DNA of 5,710 nucleotides from Chloroflexota bacterium (GTDB lineage: Bacteria; Chloroflexota; Anaerolineae; Anaerolineales; Villigracilaceae), in contig JAJYOH010000410.1 in assembly GCA_021796315.1 (NCBI GenBank), positions 1 through 5,710 of the forward strand, read 5' to 3'. Shown here one piece after another: positions 1-4,766 of the stretch. Position numbers and translations under genes: made by a program. Under the pieces are notes generated by a model. It was given only the letters and a program-made list of their open reading frames with translations. It had not been told where the DNA came from and did not search any database. Positions within the stretch are counted from its first letter, which is position 1, and every line of letters begins with the position of its first letter.

Positions 1-218
1 GGTTTTATGCCTGCCATTTTGGGAGTTAGCGTGAAGTTGCGCGGAGCGCGTCGTTGCGGCAGTTGGCGGAGCAAGCCGCGAGCTGCGCGTACATCATCCA
101 TGGCGGCGCGCAGGTTTGCGTCAGAAGAGAGGCGGGATTTCAGTCGCGCAGAATCAGGCGGGCTTAATTGTCCGTCTAAATAAGCAGAAAGAAGTTCAAC
201 GTCTCGGAAGGAAGTCAT
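1..218 (-). CDS. Anti-sigma factor N-terminal part, runs off the left edge
   Basis: The visible 72 codons begin MTSFRDVELLSAYLDGQL and include a short amphipathic N-terminal region (LSAYLDGQLSPPDSARLKSRL, about residues 10-30) typical of anti-sigma domains that clamp an ECF sigma factor. It is followed by a basic, arginine-rich linker (about 44-60) and then NFTLTPKMAG, a stretch I recall from Chloroflexota anti-sigma proteins just before the transmembrane segment. The zinc-binding His/Cys motif of classical ZAS anti-sigma factors is absent: there is no Cys in the visible part. The start is firm. ATG at 218-216 overlaps the sigma stop TGA (217-215) as ATGA, with AAGGAG five bases upstream. The expected membrane helix and extracytoplasmic sensor lie outside the window, so the signal sensed cannot be inferred. 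Function rests on motif and on position directly after the sigma gene. Confidence 0.8.
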   Translation of the reverse strand, partial: MTSFRDVELLSAYLDGQLSPPDSARLKSRLSSDANLRAAMDDVRAARGLLRQLPQRRAPRNFTLTPKMAGIK

Positions 219-820
219 TGGGGCTCCTTATCGAGACGGAATGAGGCAGGCAGAAGTTCCCCGAAGCCTTGCAGGCATTCGCGCAGACGAAGACGGGCGC
301 GCGCCAAACGTGATTTGATCGTGCCAAGCGGGACGCGCGTCGCGCCTGCGACTTCTCTGTAGTCGAGGCCTTGAATGTCGGCCAGCACAACCACTGTACG
401 AAATTCGTTGGGAAGCGCATCGAGACAATGTTGAATGGCGTGCTCGAGTTCGTCGGCTTCGAGCTTTTGCTCGGGGCTCATGGATTTGTCAGCCAACCAG
501 CGCGGCGAATCCATTTCGTCGCCGTTGCTGGTGTCGGGTTCGAGCGGGGTGGTGGGGCGGCGTTTCCTGCGTCGCAGTTCATCGTAGCAGGCGTTGGTGA
601 CGGTTCGCATGAGCCACGCTTTGAACGATCCGCCGCGGTATGAATTTATGCTTCGAAAAGCGGAGAGGAAAGCATCCTGTGTGGCATCGGCGGCCAGCTC
701 GCTGTCGCTGAGGATACGCAAGGCTGTGTTGAATAGCACATCCTGATAATTAAGGACGAGAGTATTGAAGGCGTCGAGGTCGCCATGTTGCGCAGATGTG
801 ATGAGAGCGGATTCGTCCAT
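215..820 (-). CDS. ECF-type RNA polymerase sigma factor (sigma-70 family, group 4)
   Basis: The 201-residue product has the two-domain ECF layout. Region 2 spans about residues 20-90, with the core-binding and -10-reading helices at DATQDAFLSAFRSI (45-58) and FKAWLMRTVTNACYDELRRRKRR (66-88). An acidic, Pro-rich linker follows (about 89-120). Region 4 spans about 122-180 and holds LPNEFRTVVVLADIQGL and the helix-turn-helix YREVAGATRVPLGTIKSRLARAR. Length is usual for the family. It directs RNA polymerase to a dedicated promoter set and is presumably held inactive by the anti-sigma encoded by the overlapping next gene. The ATG at 820 has no Shine-Dalgarno; a TAAAAT hexamer ends 7 bases before it, so the mRNA may be leaderless. 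I see no long C-terminal extension. The regulon and ECF subgroup cannot be assigned by eye. Confidence 0.95.
   Translation of the reverse strand: MDESALITSAQHGDLDAFNTLVLNYQDVLFNTALRILSDSELAADATQDAFLSAFRSINSYRGGSFKAWLMRTVTNACYDELRRRKRRPTTPLEPDTSNGDEMDSPRWLADKSMSPEQKLEADELEHAIQHCLDALPNEFRTVVVLADIQGLDYREVAGATRVPLGTIKSRLARARLRLRECLQGFGELLPASFRLDKEPQ
224..229 (-). promoter_or_regulatory. Shine-Dalgarno of the anti-sigma gene, inside the sigma gene
   Basis: AAGGAG on the minus strand, five bases before the anti-sigma ATG and within the last codons of the sigma gene. With the ATGA overlap it indicates translational coupling, which would help keep sigma and anti-sigma in fixed proportion. It is the best Shine-Dalgarno on the left half of the window. 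Confidence 0.8.
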
Positions 821-827
821 TGATATT

Positions 828-857
828 ATTTTATCATCCGAAAGCGGTTAAACACAA
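828..857 (-). promoter_or_regulatory. Possible promoter of the sigma/anti-sigma operon (leaderless type)
   Basis: On the minus strand TAAAAT (833-828) lies 7 bases before the sigma ATG, so transcription would start at or next to the start codon. A weak -35-like TTGTGT (857-852) sits 18 bases further upstream. The -10 match is fair and the -35 poor. A promoter read by the ECF sigma factor itself would look different and cannot be excluded. Confidence 0.3.
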
Positions 858-971
858 AGGACATACGTGTGCCTGCGGCACAGTGCAGGCAAAGCGCATA
901 AAGGTTGAAAAACGAAGATGTTGGGAAGAGCAGAATATTTTCTTTGCGTTCTTAGCGCGCTTGGCGGTTAA
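844..971. repeat. Degenerate intergenic repeat: inverted TTAA ends, 9-nt tandem array and central hairpin
   Basis: The gap between the sigma gene and the DUF3054 gene holds three structures. (a) At 943-969 are three 9-nt units, TTTGCGTTC, TTAGCGCGC and TTGGCGGTT, sharing TTNGCG. (b) At the other end, 848-862 reads TTAAACACAAAGGAC and resembles the minus-strand reading of the right end (TTAACCGCCAAGCGC), agreeing at 10 of 15 positions, so the ends look inverted; GCGGTTAA also occurs directly at 844-851 and 964-971. (c) In the middle, TGTGCC-TGC-GGCACA (868-882) is a perfect 6-bp hairpin, with an alternative GCCTGC/GCAGGC pairing (871-890). From recall, similar AACCGCCAAG...CGCAAAG repeats are scattered between genes in many environmental bacterial genomes. 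The right end overlaps the end of the DUF3054 gene. Confidence 0.6.
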
Positions 972-1329
972 TCATTGAATAGATTGTGCGCCAGACGACC
1001 ATCCCAAACGCGGATGTTGTGCTGAACACCACACCAAAGATCGGGGTGATGGATGCGTTGAGGATTAGTCCGCGCAAAACTACGGCCAGTGACCCCGCAA
1101 AGATCATTACCAAGGCGGGCCGCCAGAGTTGTTTGAAGTCAGATGCGGTTTCCGGATCGAAAAGTCCAAACCACGGCGCGAGCAAGAACCAACTCAAGGT
1201 CAATGGAATAAAGGCGGCGGCCATGCGCGGCAGGAAGGACGTGTTGGCTTCTCCGTGTGTGATGAAGCCAACAATGGTGACGATGGCGAGGGCAACAATG
1301 TCGCCGATGTAGAGAAAATATTTTTTCAC
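952..1329 (-). CDS. Small four-helix membrane protein, DUF3054-like
   Basis: The 125-residue product has four hydrophobic segments at about residues 5-25, 36-55, 70-90 and 96-118. THGEAN at 24-29 follows the first helix and is reminiscent of the GRxSHGE signature of DUF3054; the Trp in SWF, the LWRPA segment and VLRG also fit that family. The function of DUF3054 proteins is unknown to me. The start is GTG at 1329, five bases after the lysS stop, so it is surely co-transcribed with lysS. Ribosome binding is poor: the nearest purine-rich stretch, AGGA (1349-1346), is 16 bases upstream, so translation may depend on ribosomes finishing lysS. The last residues (INRQAR) and the TAA stop are encoded by the 9-nt repeat array at 943-969, suggesting that the repeat replaced the original end of the gene. 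Membrane nature is secure; the family name is moderately so. Confidence 0.75.
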   Translation of the reverse strand: MKKYFLYIGDIVALAIVTIVGFITHGEANTSFLPRMAAAFIPLTLSWFLLAPWFGLFDPETASDFKQLWRPALVMIFAGSLAVVLRGLILNASITPIFGVVFSTTSAFGMVVWRTIYSMINRQAR

Positions 1330-1334
1330 GAGAA

Positions 1335-2852
1335 TTATTCTTGTTTCCTTGAAGCCGGAAATAACAAAACTTCGCGGATGGAATGTTTGTCCGTCAGCAG
1401 CATGGCGAGACGGTCGACGCCCATACCGAAGCCGCCGTTGGGCGGCATGCCGTAGCGCATGGCGCGCAGATAATCTTCATCCATTGGATGTTTCTCTTCG
1501 TCATCGGCGGCGTAGTCACGTCCCATTTCGAGGAAACGTTGTTCCTGATCGAGCGGATCGTTCAACTCGGTAAAGGCATTGCATAATTCAAAGCCGGCCA
1601 CGTAACCTTCAAAGCGTTCAACCGTCAGCGGATCGCCTGGCATGGATTTCGCCAGCGGCGAAATATCGCGCGGATAATTGTAGAGGAAGGTCGGCTGGAT
1701 GAGAGTCGGTTCGAGGAATTCGCTGAGCAGAAAATCTATTTGCTTGCCGCGCGTTGCGTGCGGATCGGGAGTCTTATTTGGGTGTTTGCCTCGGATGGCT
1801 TGGAATAAATCCGCGGCGGTTTTGTGTTCGGCGATGTCAATGCCACTGGCTTCCAGAATTCCCTGCCGCATTTCGAGTCTGCGCCAGGGCGGTTTGAATT
1901 CGAGTTCGTGCTCGCCGAATTTGACTTTCGTTGAGCCGGTCACTTTTTCGGCGGCGTAAGCCACCATTTGCTCGGTCAATTCCATGACCTGTAAATAGTC
2001 CGCGTAGGCCCAATAAAATTCGAGCTGGGTAAATTCCGGGTTGTGTTTGAATGAGACGCCCTCGTTGCGGAAGTCGCGTCCGATTTCGTAAACGCGTTCA
2101 AGATTCCCGACCAGCAGCCGTTTGAGATACAACTCGAATGAGATGCGTAAATACATATCCTGTTCGAGTTCGTTGTGATGCGTCACGAACGGACGCGCTG
2201 CTGCACCACCGTAAAGTGGCTGAAGGATGGGCGTTTCGACTTCGAGAAAATCGTGGTCGTCGAGGAAAGCCCGCAAAGCCTTGATGAGCGCCGCACGTTT
2301 GCGGAAGGTCTCGCGCACTTCCGGGTTGACGGCCAAATCGGCGTAACGTTGGCGGGCGCGCAGTTCGGGGTCTTCGAGTGCAGCGTAACGGACAACGCTG
2401 CCGTCTTCCTGTGAGACGTCTTTGTCAGCGGGCAGTGGGCTGACGGATTTGGCGAGCAAGCTAAAGTCGCGGACATGCAGCGTGGCTTCCCCGGTCTTGG
2501 TGCGGAACATCACGCCGGAGGCTTGAATAAAGTCTCCGATGTCGAACATCTTGTTGAAGAAGTCCACACGTTCCTGAGTCAGTTCGTTCATGCGCAGGAA
2601 CAATTGGATCCGGCCCGCGCCGTCTTCGATGTGGGCGAATGAAATCTTGCCCATGGCGCGCGTGGCGCGGATACGTCCGGCCAATGTAGCCTGGACTTCT
2701 CTGCCGTCCTTTTCAGCGGTTGCAAATTCGGCGATGGCCTGTGCGCTGGTATGCGTGCGCCTAGCGCGTGCGGGATAAGGCTCCACGCCGGCAGCGCGTA
2801 ATTCTTCTATTTTTTGCAACCGGACTTTTTCGAGCGAGTTGTAATCTGCCAT
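1335..2852 (-). CDS. lysS: Lysyl-tRNA synthetase, class II
   Basis: This enzyme activates lysine with ATP and charges tRNA-Lys in the cytoplasm. The 505 residues are full length for the family. The N-terminal anticodon-binding OB-fold covers about residues 55-140. The class II catalytic core follows: motif 1 around DFLEVETPILQP (201-212), the lysine-site segment GGAAARPFVTHHNELEQDMYLR (215-236 region), motif 2 with VYEIGRDFRNEG...HNPEFTQLEFY (254-280), and motif 3 GFGMGVDRLAMLLT (474-487) with the ATP-binding arginine. Compared with the E. coli enzyme there is an extra stretch of roughly 12 residues at about 143-160 (KDVSQEDGSVVRYAALEDPE), between the OB-fold and the core. The ATG start is preceded by AGGGGGAG nine bases away, partly inside a hairpin. 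It lies downstream of greA past a terminator and 5 bp ahead of the DUF3054 gene. The identification is unambiguous. Confidence 0.98.
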   Translation of the reverse strand: MADYNSLEKVRLQKIEELRAAGVEPYPARARRTHTSAQAIAEFATAEKDGREVQATLAGRIRATRAMGKISFAHIEDGAGRIQLFLRMNELTQERVDFFNKMFDIGDFIQASGVMFRTKTGEATLHVRDFSLLAKSVSPLPADKDVSQEDGSVVRYAALEDPELRARQRYADLAVNPEVRETFRKRAALIKALRAFLDDHDFLEVETPILQPLYGGAAARPFVTHHNELEQDMYLRISFELYLKRLLVGNLERVYEIGRDFRNEGVSFKHNPEFTQLEFYWAYADYLQVMELTEQMVAYAAEKVTGSTKVKFGEHELEFKPPWRRLEMRQGILEASGIDIAEHKTAADLFQAIRGKHPNKTPDPHATRGKQIDFLLSEFLEPTLIQPTFLYNYPRDISPLAKSMPGDPLTVERFEGYVAGFELCNAFTELNDPLDQEQRFLEMGRDYAADDEEKHPMDEDYLRAMRYGMPPNGGFGMGVDRLAMLLTDKHSIREVLLFPASRKQE

Positions 2853-2861
2853 TTCGGTTTT

Positions 2862-2885
2862 CTCCCCCTCTCCTTTTGGGAGAGG
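2862..2885 (-). promoter_or_regulatory. Hairpin overlapping the lysS Shine-Dalgarno
   Basis: On the minus strand CCTCTCC-CAAAA-GGAGAGG forms a perfect 7-bp stem with a 5-nt loop (2885-2867). Its 3' arm runs straight into the lysS ribosome binding site (AGGGGGAG, 2869-2862), so the first bases of that site are paired when the hairpin forms. It could damp lysS translation. It could equally be one copy of the short CTCTCCC...GGGAGAG palindromes that are common between genes. No T-box elements (specifier loop or T-box sequence) are visible. Confidence 0.5.
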
Positions 2886-2901
2886 AAAGGTTGATGTGGT
2901 G

Positions 2902-2953
2902 AAACAAAAAGACCCCGCGCGGCCCGCCTCCGTAGGGGCGAAGGTGCGCGGGG
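2902..2953 (-). terminator. Intrinsic terminator after greA
   Basis: On the minus strand an 8-bp GC-only stem CCCCGCGC/GCGCGGGG (2953-2946 with 2920-2913) encloses a 25-nt loop that can form an inner CGCC/GGCG pairing. It is followed at once by a T-tract (CTTTTTGTTT, 2911-2902). It begins 18 bases after the greA stop and lies before lysS, so lysS and the DUF3054 gene must rely on read-through or on a promoter I could not identify between 2861 and 2901. Confidence 0.85.
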
Positions 2954-2971
2954 CCGCGAAAGGATAAACCC

Positions 2972-3439
2972 TTACTTGACCTTCAGGATCTTGACTTTAT
3001 ATGTGCCGTTTGGGGTCTCGACCGGAACCACGTCACTGACTTTATGGCCCAAAATAGCCTTGCCGATTGGTGATTCGTTCGAGATCTTACCTTCGCGTGG
3101 ATTGGCTTCCGCCGCGCCGACGATGGTAAATTTTTCTTCCTCGAAGCCTTGTTCTTGAATAGTAACTGTCGAGCCGATTGCGATGACGCCTTTATGATTC
3201 TTGTCGTCTTCTTCGATGAGATGCGCCGAGGCCAGCAGTATTTCCAGTTCCTGAATGCGGCCTTCGACAAAGGCCTGTTCATTCTTGGCGGCTTCGTATT
3301 CAGCATTCTCGATCAGTTCCCCGCCTTCCATTGCTTCATGTAAGCGCTCGGCCACTTCCTGTCGTTTTGCAGTACGCAGATGATCGAGCTCTTCCTGAAG
3401 TTTCTGGAAGCCTTCCTTGGTCAGGAATTTGGTTGTCAT
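2972..3439 (-). CDS. greA: Transcription elongation factor GreA
   Basis: GreA enters the secondary channel of backtracked RNA polymerase and stimulates cleavage of the extruded RNA 3' end. From the chosen start the product is 155 residues, close to E. coli GreA (158). Residues 1-75 form the N-terminal antiparallel coiled coil, and 80-155 the C-terminal FKBP-like domain that docks on polymerase (GSTVTIQ, FTIVG, ISNESPIGKAILGHKVSDVV, ILKV). The coiled-coil tip reads GELIENAEYEAA (40-51). The acidic pair corresponding to E. coli Asp41/Glu44 is Glu41/Glu44, a conservative but less usual change. The ATG at 3439 is preferred because AGGA lies nine bases upstream. An ATG at 3448 sits directly against that AGGA, and a TTG at 3484 would add residues encoded by a leader hairpin. 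A good promoter lies at 3518-3546. Confidence 0.96.
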   Translation of the reverse strand: MTTKFLTKEGFQKLQEELDHLRTAKRQEVAERLHEAMEGGELIENAEYEAAKNEQAFVEGRIQELEILLASAHLIEEDDKNHKGVIAIGSTVTIQEQGFEEEKFTIVGAAEANPREGKISNESPIGKAILGHKVSDVVPVETPNGTYKVKILKVK

Positions 3440-3462
3440 AATGGGCATTCCTACTAAAGAAT

Positions 3463-3484
3463 TTGCATCCCGTACAGGATGCAA
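3463..3484 (-). promoter_or_regulatory. Leader hairpin in the greA 5' untranslated region
   Basis: TTGCATCC and GGATGCAA form a perfect 8-bp inverted repeat around a 6-nt loop. It lies about 27 nt inside the predicted greA transcript and 10 nt ahead of the AGGA ribosome binding site. No strong T-run follows it, so it is not a terminator. It could stabilise the mRNA 5' end or be a binding site for a protein. Confidence 0.55.
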
Positions 3485-3517
3485 TGTTGTCCCTCTGGCA
3501 TTTCCAAAGGCGGGCTT

Positions 3518-3546
3518 AATATATCATGGATTCAAGTGTGAATCAA
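3518..3546 (-). promoter_or_regulatory. Promoter of greA (sigma-70 type)
   Basis: On the minus strand TTGATT (3546-3541) and TATATT (3523-3518) are separated by 17 bases, the preferred spacing. The -10 matches the consensus at 5 of 6 positions and the -35 at 4 of 6. The expected start near 3511 gives a leader of about 72 nt. This is the best-formed promoter in the window. Confidence 0.7.
3529..3544. promoter_or_regulatory. Dyad between the greA -35 and -10 (possible operator)
   Basis: GATTCA-AGTG-TGAATC is a 16-bp perfect 6+6 inverted repeat. It overlaps the last four bases of the -35 and fills most of the spacer, where a bound repressor would block RNA polymerase. As an RNA hairpin it would be weak and has no T-tract, so it is unlikely to terminate the deacetylase gene that ends at 3564. 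Confidence 0.4.
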
Positions 3547-3563
3547 GCCCCGCTCTTATTTGT

Positions 3564-4292
3564 CTATTCGAATTTCCAAAATCGGATGCCTTGATGCTCA
3601 GACCAATATACCCGCATCTTTTCCTGCATCAGTTCTGGATTTTCAAATAGCATCGCGATCTGGGACGGATACGCGGCTATCGCTTCCTGCCACGACTTTA
3701 GGCCGGTTTCAGAGACCGCAAGGACCTTTTCTTTCATCCCAGCCGTCTTCGAACTTAGCTCATCGGGGTGATTCAGCAAATACGGAATATCGGCGTCATA
3801 AATCAGCGGACGCTCCAATAGTTCGGCAGCCTTTCGCACGCTGACGTGGTCAACGTGATTGCCGACTGTTAGTTGACAGACCAGCGCATCGTCTGGTTGG
3901 AGGTGGAGGACAATTGTGCTGGCAATTTCGGCGGGCAAATCCGCTTCGCTTTCGAGTGGTGGATCAAACACACTTTCCGTATAAAGCCATTCTCCGTTTT
4001 TGCCGCGTCGGTAAATGCAATCCAAAAAATCAAAATGGATGGCCTTCGCGCCTACAATGGCCGCGGCATTCTCATTCTCCGTGCGTCGTTTTTCGACCGT
4101 TTCTTTGGCTGATGAAAATCCCCATTGCATGTGCATGTCTTCTGCAAAAGGCGAGACTTCATTTTCAGGTGGGAAGCCGCACATGATCGTCCAGATTTCA
4201 ACTGGAATGCCAGCGTGAGTCTGTTCGTAAATTAATCCGCCGGCGGAAAGCACGGCATCGTCAAGGTGAGGGGAGAGATAAATGTAGCGCAT
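3564..4292 (-). CDS. PIG-L/LmbE-family deacetylase
   Basis: A 242-residue protein of the zinc-dependent N-acetylglucosaminyl deacetylase superfamily. SPHLDD at 7-12 gives His9 and Asp12 as zinc ligands and Asp11 as the likely general base, by analogy with MshB. NHVDHV at 145-150 supplies the distal histidine. RRTENENAAAIVGA (69-82) and DCIYRRG (91-97) are recognisable family segments. The motif lacks the Glu of the classical PHPDDE (here PHLDDAVLS), a variant known in the family. No signal peptide or membrane segment is seen, so it is probably cytosolic. Substrate is unknown; family members deacetylate GlcNAc-phospholipids, GlcNAc-inositol or antibiotic intermediates. The ATG at 4292 is chosen over one at 4301 because the family sequence begins RYIYLSPH and a TTAAAT hexamer ends exactly 7 bases before it. 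Neither start has a Shine-Dalgarno. It is divergent from the next gene, with no pathway partner nearby. Confidence 0.88.
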   Translation of the reverse strand: MRYIYLSPHLDDAVLSAGGLIYEQTHAGIPVEIWTIMCGFPPENEVSPFAEDMHMQWGFSSAKETVEKRRTENENAAAIVGAKAIHFDFLDCIYRRGKNGEWLYTESVFDPPLESEADLPAEIASTIVLHLQPDDALVCQLTVGNHVDHVSVRKAAELLERPLIYDADIPYLLNHPDELSSKTAGMKEKVLAVSETGLKSWQEAIAAYPSQIAMLFENPELMQEKMRVYWSEHQGIRFWKFE

Positions 4293-4299
4293 GAGAATC

Positions 4300-4329
4300 A
4301 TTTAACCACAGATTCAAAAATATCGGCAA
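4300..4329 (-). promoter_or_regulatory. Possible leaderless promoter of the deacetylase gene
   Basis: On the minus strand TTGCCG (4329-4324), 18 bases, then TTAAAT (4305-4300) ending 7 bases before the ATG at 4292. The match is modest. It mirrors the arrangement in front of the sigma gene, including the 7-base distance and the lack of a Shine-Dalgarno. Confidence 0.3.
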
Positions 4330-4369
4330 CCTCTTGAATAAATTTTCACCTGTGCTAAGATGAATCTGG
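4302..4369. repeat. Degenerate repeat filling the divergent promoter region
   Basis: The left end reads TTAACCACAGATTCA (4302-4316). The right end contains TGAATCTG (4361-4368), the exact reverse complement of CAGATTCA (4309-4316), so the gap between the two divergent genes has inverted ends. From recall, AACCACAGATT-type sequences are widely dispersed between genes in environmental bacterial genomes. This copy looks decayed and now carries the promoter elements of both neighbours. Confidence 0.4.
4334..4361 (+). promoter_or_regulatory. Possible promoter of the small membrane protein gene
   Basis: TTGAAT (4334-4339), 16 bases, then TAAGAT (4356-4361) preceded by TG one base away (4353-4354), which makes an extended -10. 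The expected start near 4368 leaves a leader of only about 10 nt that begins at the Shine-Dalgarno. This is plausible, but the match is moderate. Confidence 0.4.
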
Positions 4370-4377
4370 AGGATGCC

Positions 4378-4737
4378 ATGAACAAACCTATTAAACAAAC
4401 TCTGTTTTGGACACCACGCCTGATGGGCATCCTGTTCATTCTTTTTCTAAGTTTGTTCGCGCTGGATATATTCGGCCAGGGTTACAGCTTTTGGGAAACC
4501 GTGGTCGGGTTATTCATGCACTTGATCCCATCCATCCTGCTGGCGATTGCAATTGCACTTGCCTGGAAATGGGAATGGATCGGCGCGGCGCTGTTTGGCG
4601 GTTGGGCGATCTCCTATTTTGCCAGAGCGCATGGAATGCCATGGAGCGTATATGTCTTGATGGCAGGTATCCCATTTGTGGTGGGAATCCTGTTTTTAGT
4701 AAATTGGATTTACAGAAAAGAGATTCGCGCTCGATAA
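4378..4737 (+). CDS. Small integral membrane protein of unknown function
   Basis: The 119-residue product has a short basic N-terminus, then hydrophobic segments at about residues 15-32, 42-63, 67-82 and 89-111, and ends in a basic tail (YRKEIRAR). ILFILFLSLFALDIF, HLIPSILL and AWKWEWIGAALF resemble a conserved family of small bacterial membrane proteins of unknown function; I recall it as possibly DUF7670 but cannot verify the number. The ATG at 4378 is chosen because GGAGG (4368-4372) lies five bases before it. An ATG at 4360 in the same frame would put that Shine-Dalgarno inside the gene and overlap the predicted -10. It is the only plus-strand gene, divergent from the deacetylase and convergent with the amylase-like gene, so it is probably monocistronic. 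The sequence shows nothing about its job beyond membrane location. Confidence 0.85.
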   Translation: MNKPIKQTLFWTPRLMGILFILFLSLFALDIFGQGYSFWETVVGLFMHLIPSILLAIAIALAWKWEWIGAALFGGWAISYFARAHGMPWSVYVLMAGIPFVVGILFLVNWIYRKEIRAR

Positions 4738-4766
4738 AAACGCAATCAAACTAGCTAGGGCGTTTT
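4737..4766. terminator. Possible bidirectional terminator between convergent genes
   Basis: AAAACGC (4737-4743) and GCGTTTT (4760-4766) are a perfect 7-bp inverted repeat with a CTAGCTAG palindrome in the loop. Each strand therefore has a short stem ending in a T-run. It spans the stop codons of both convergent genes, which lie 13 bp apart. The stem has only three GC pairs, so it would be a weak terminator. Confidence 0.4.

Noticed and set aside
371..643. Plus-strand open frames of 60-108 codons opposite the sigma factor, DUF3054, lysS and greA genes
   Set aside because: They lie wholly inside strongly supported minus-strand genes, have no ribosome binding site or family resemblance, and reflect codon bias of the sense gene.
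2853..2971. T-box or lysine riboswitch ahead of lysS
   Set aside because: The gap is only 119 bp, and I see no T-box sequence, specifier loop or lysine-riboswitch core. The structures present are a greA terminator and a short palindrome.
3440..3484. Longer GreA starting at TTG 3484 or ATG 3448
   Set aside because: The added residues are encoded by the leader hairpin, do not match GreA, and the upstream starts lack a correctly spaced Shine-Dalgarno. ATG 3439 has AGGA nine bases away.
3529..3544. Terminator of the deacetylase gene
   Set aside because: The stem is AT-rich, only 6 bp, and is not followed by a T-run. Its position within the greA promoter fits an operator better.
4360..4377. Upstream ATG adding six residues to the small membrane protein
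   Set aside because: GGAGG at 4368-4372 is placed for the ATG at 4378, and 4360 overlaps the predicted -10 element.
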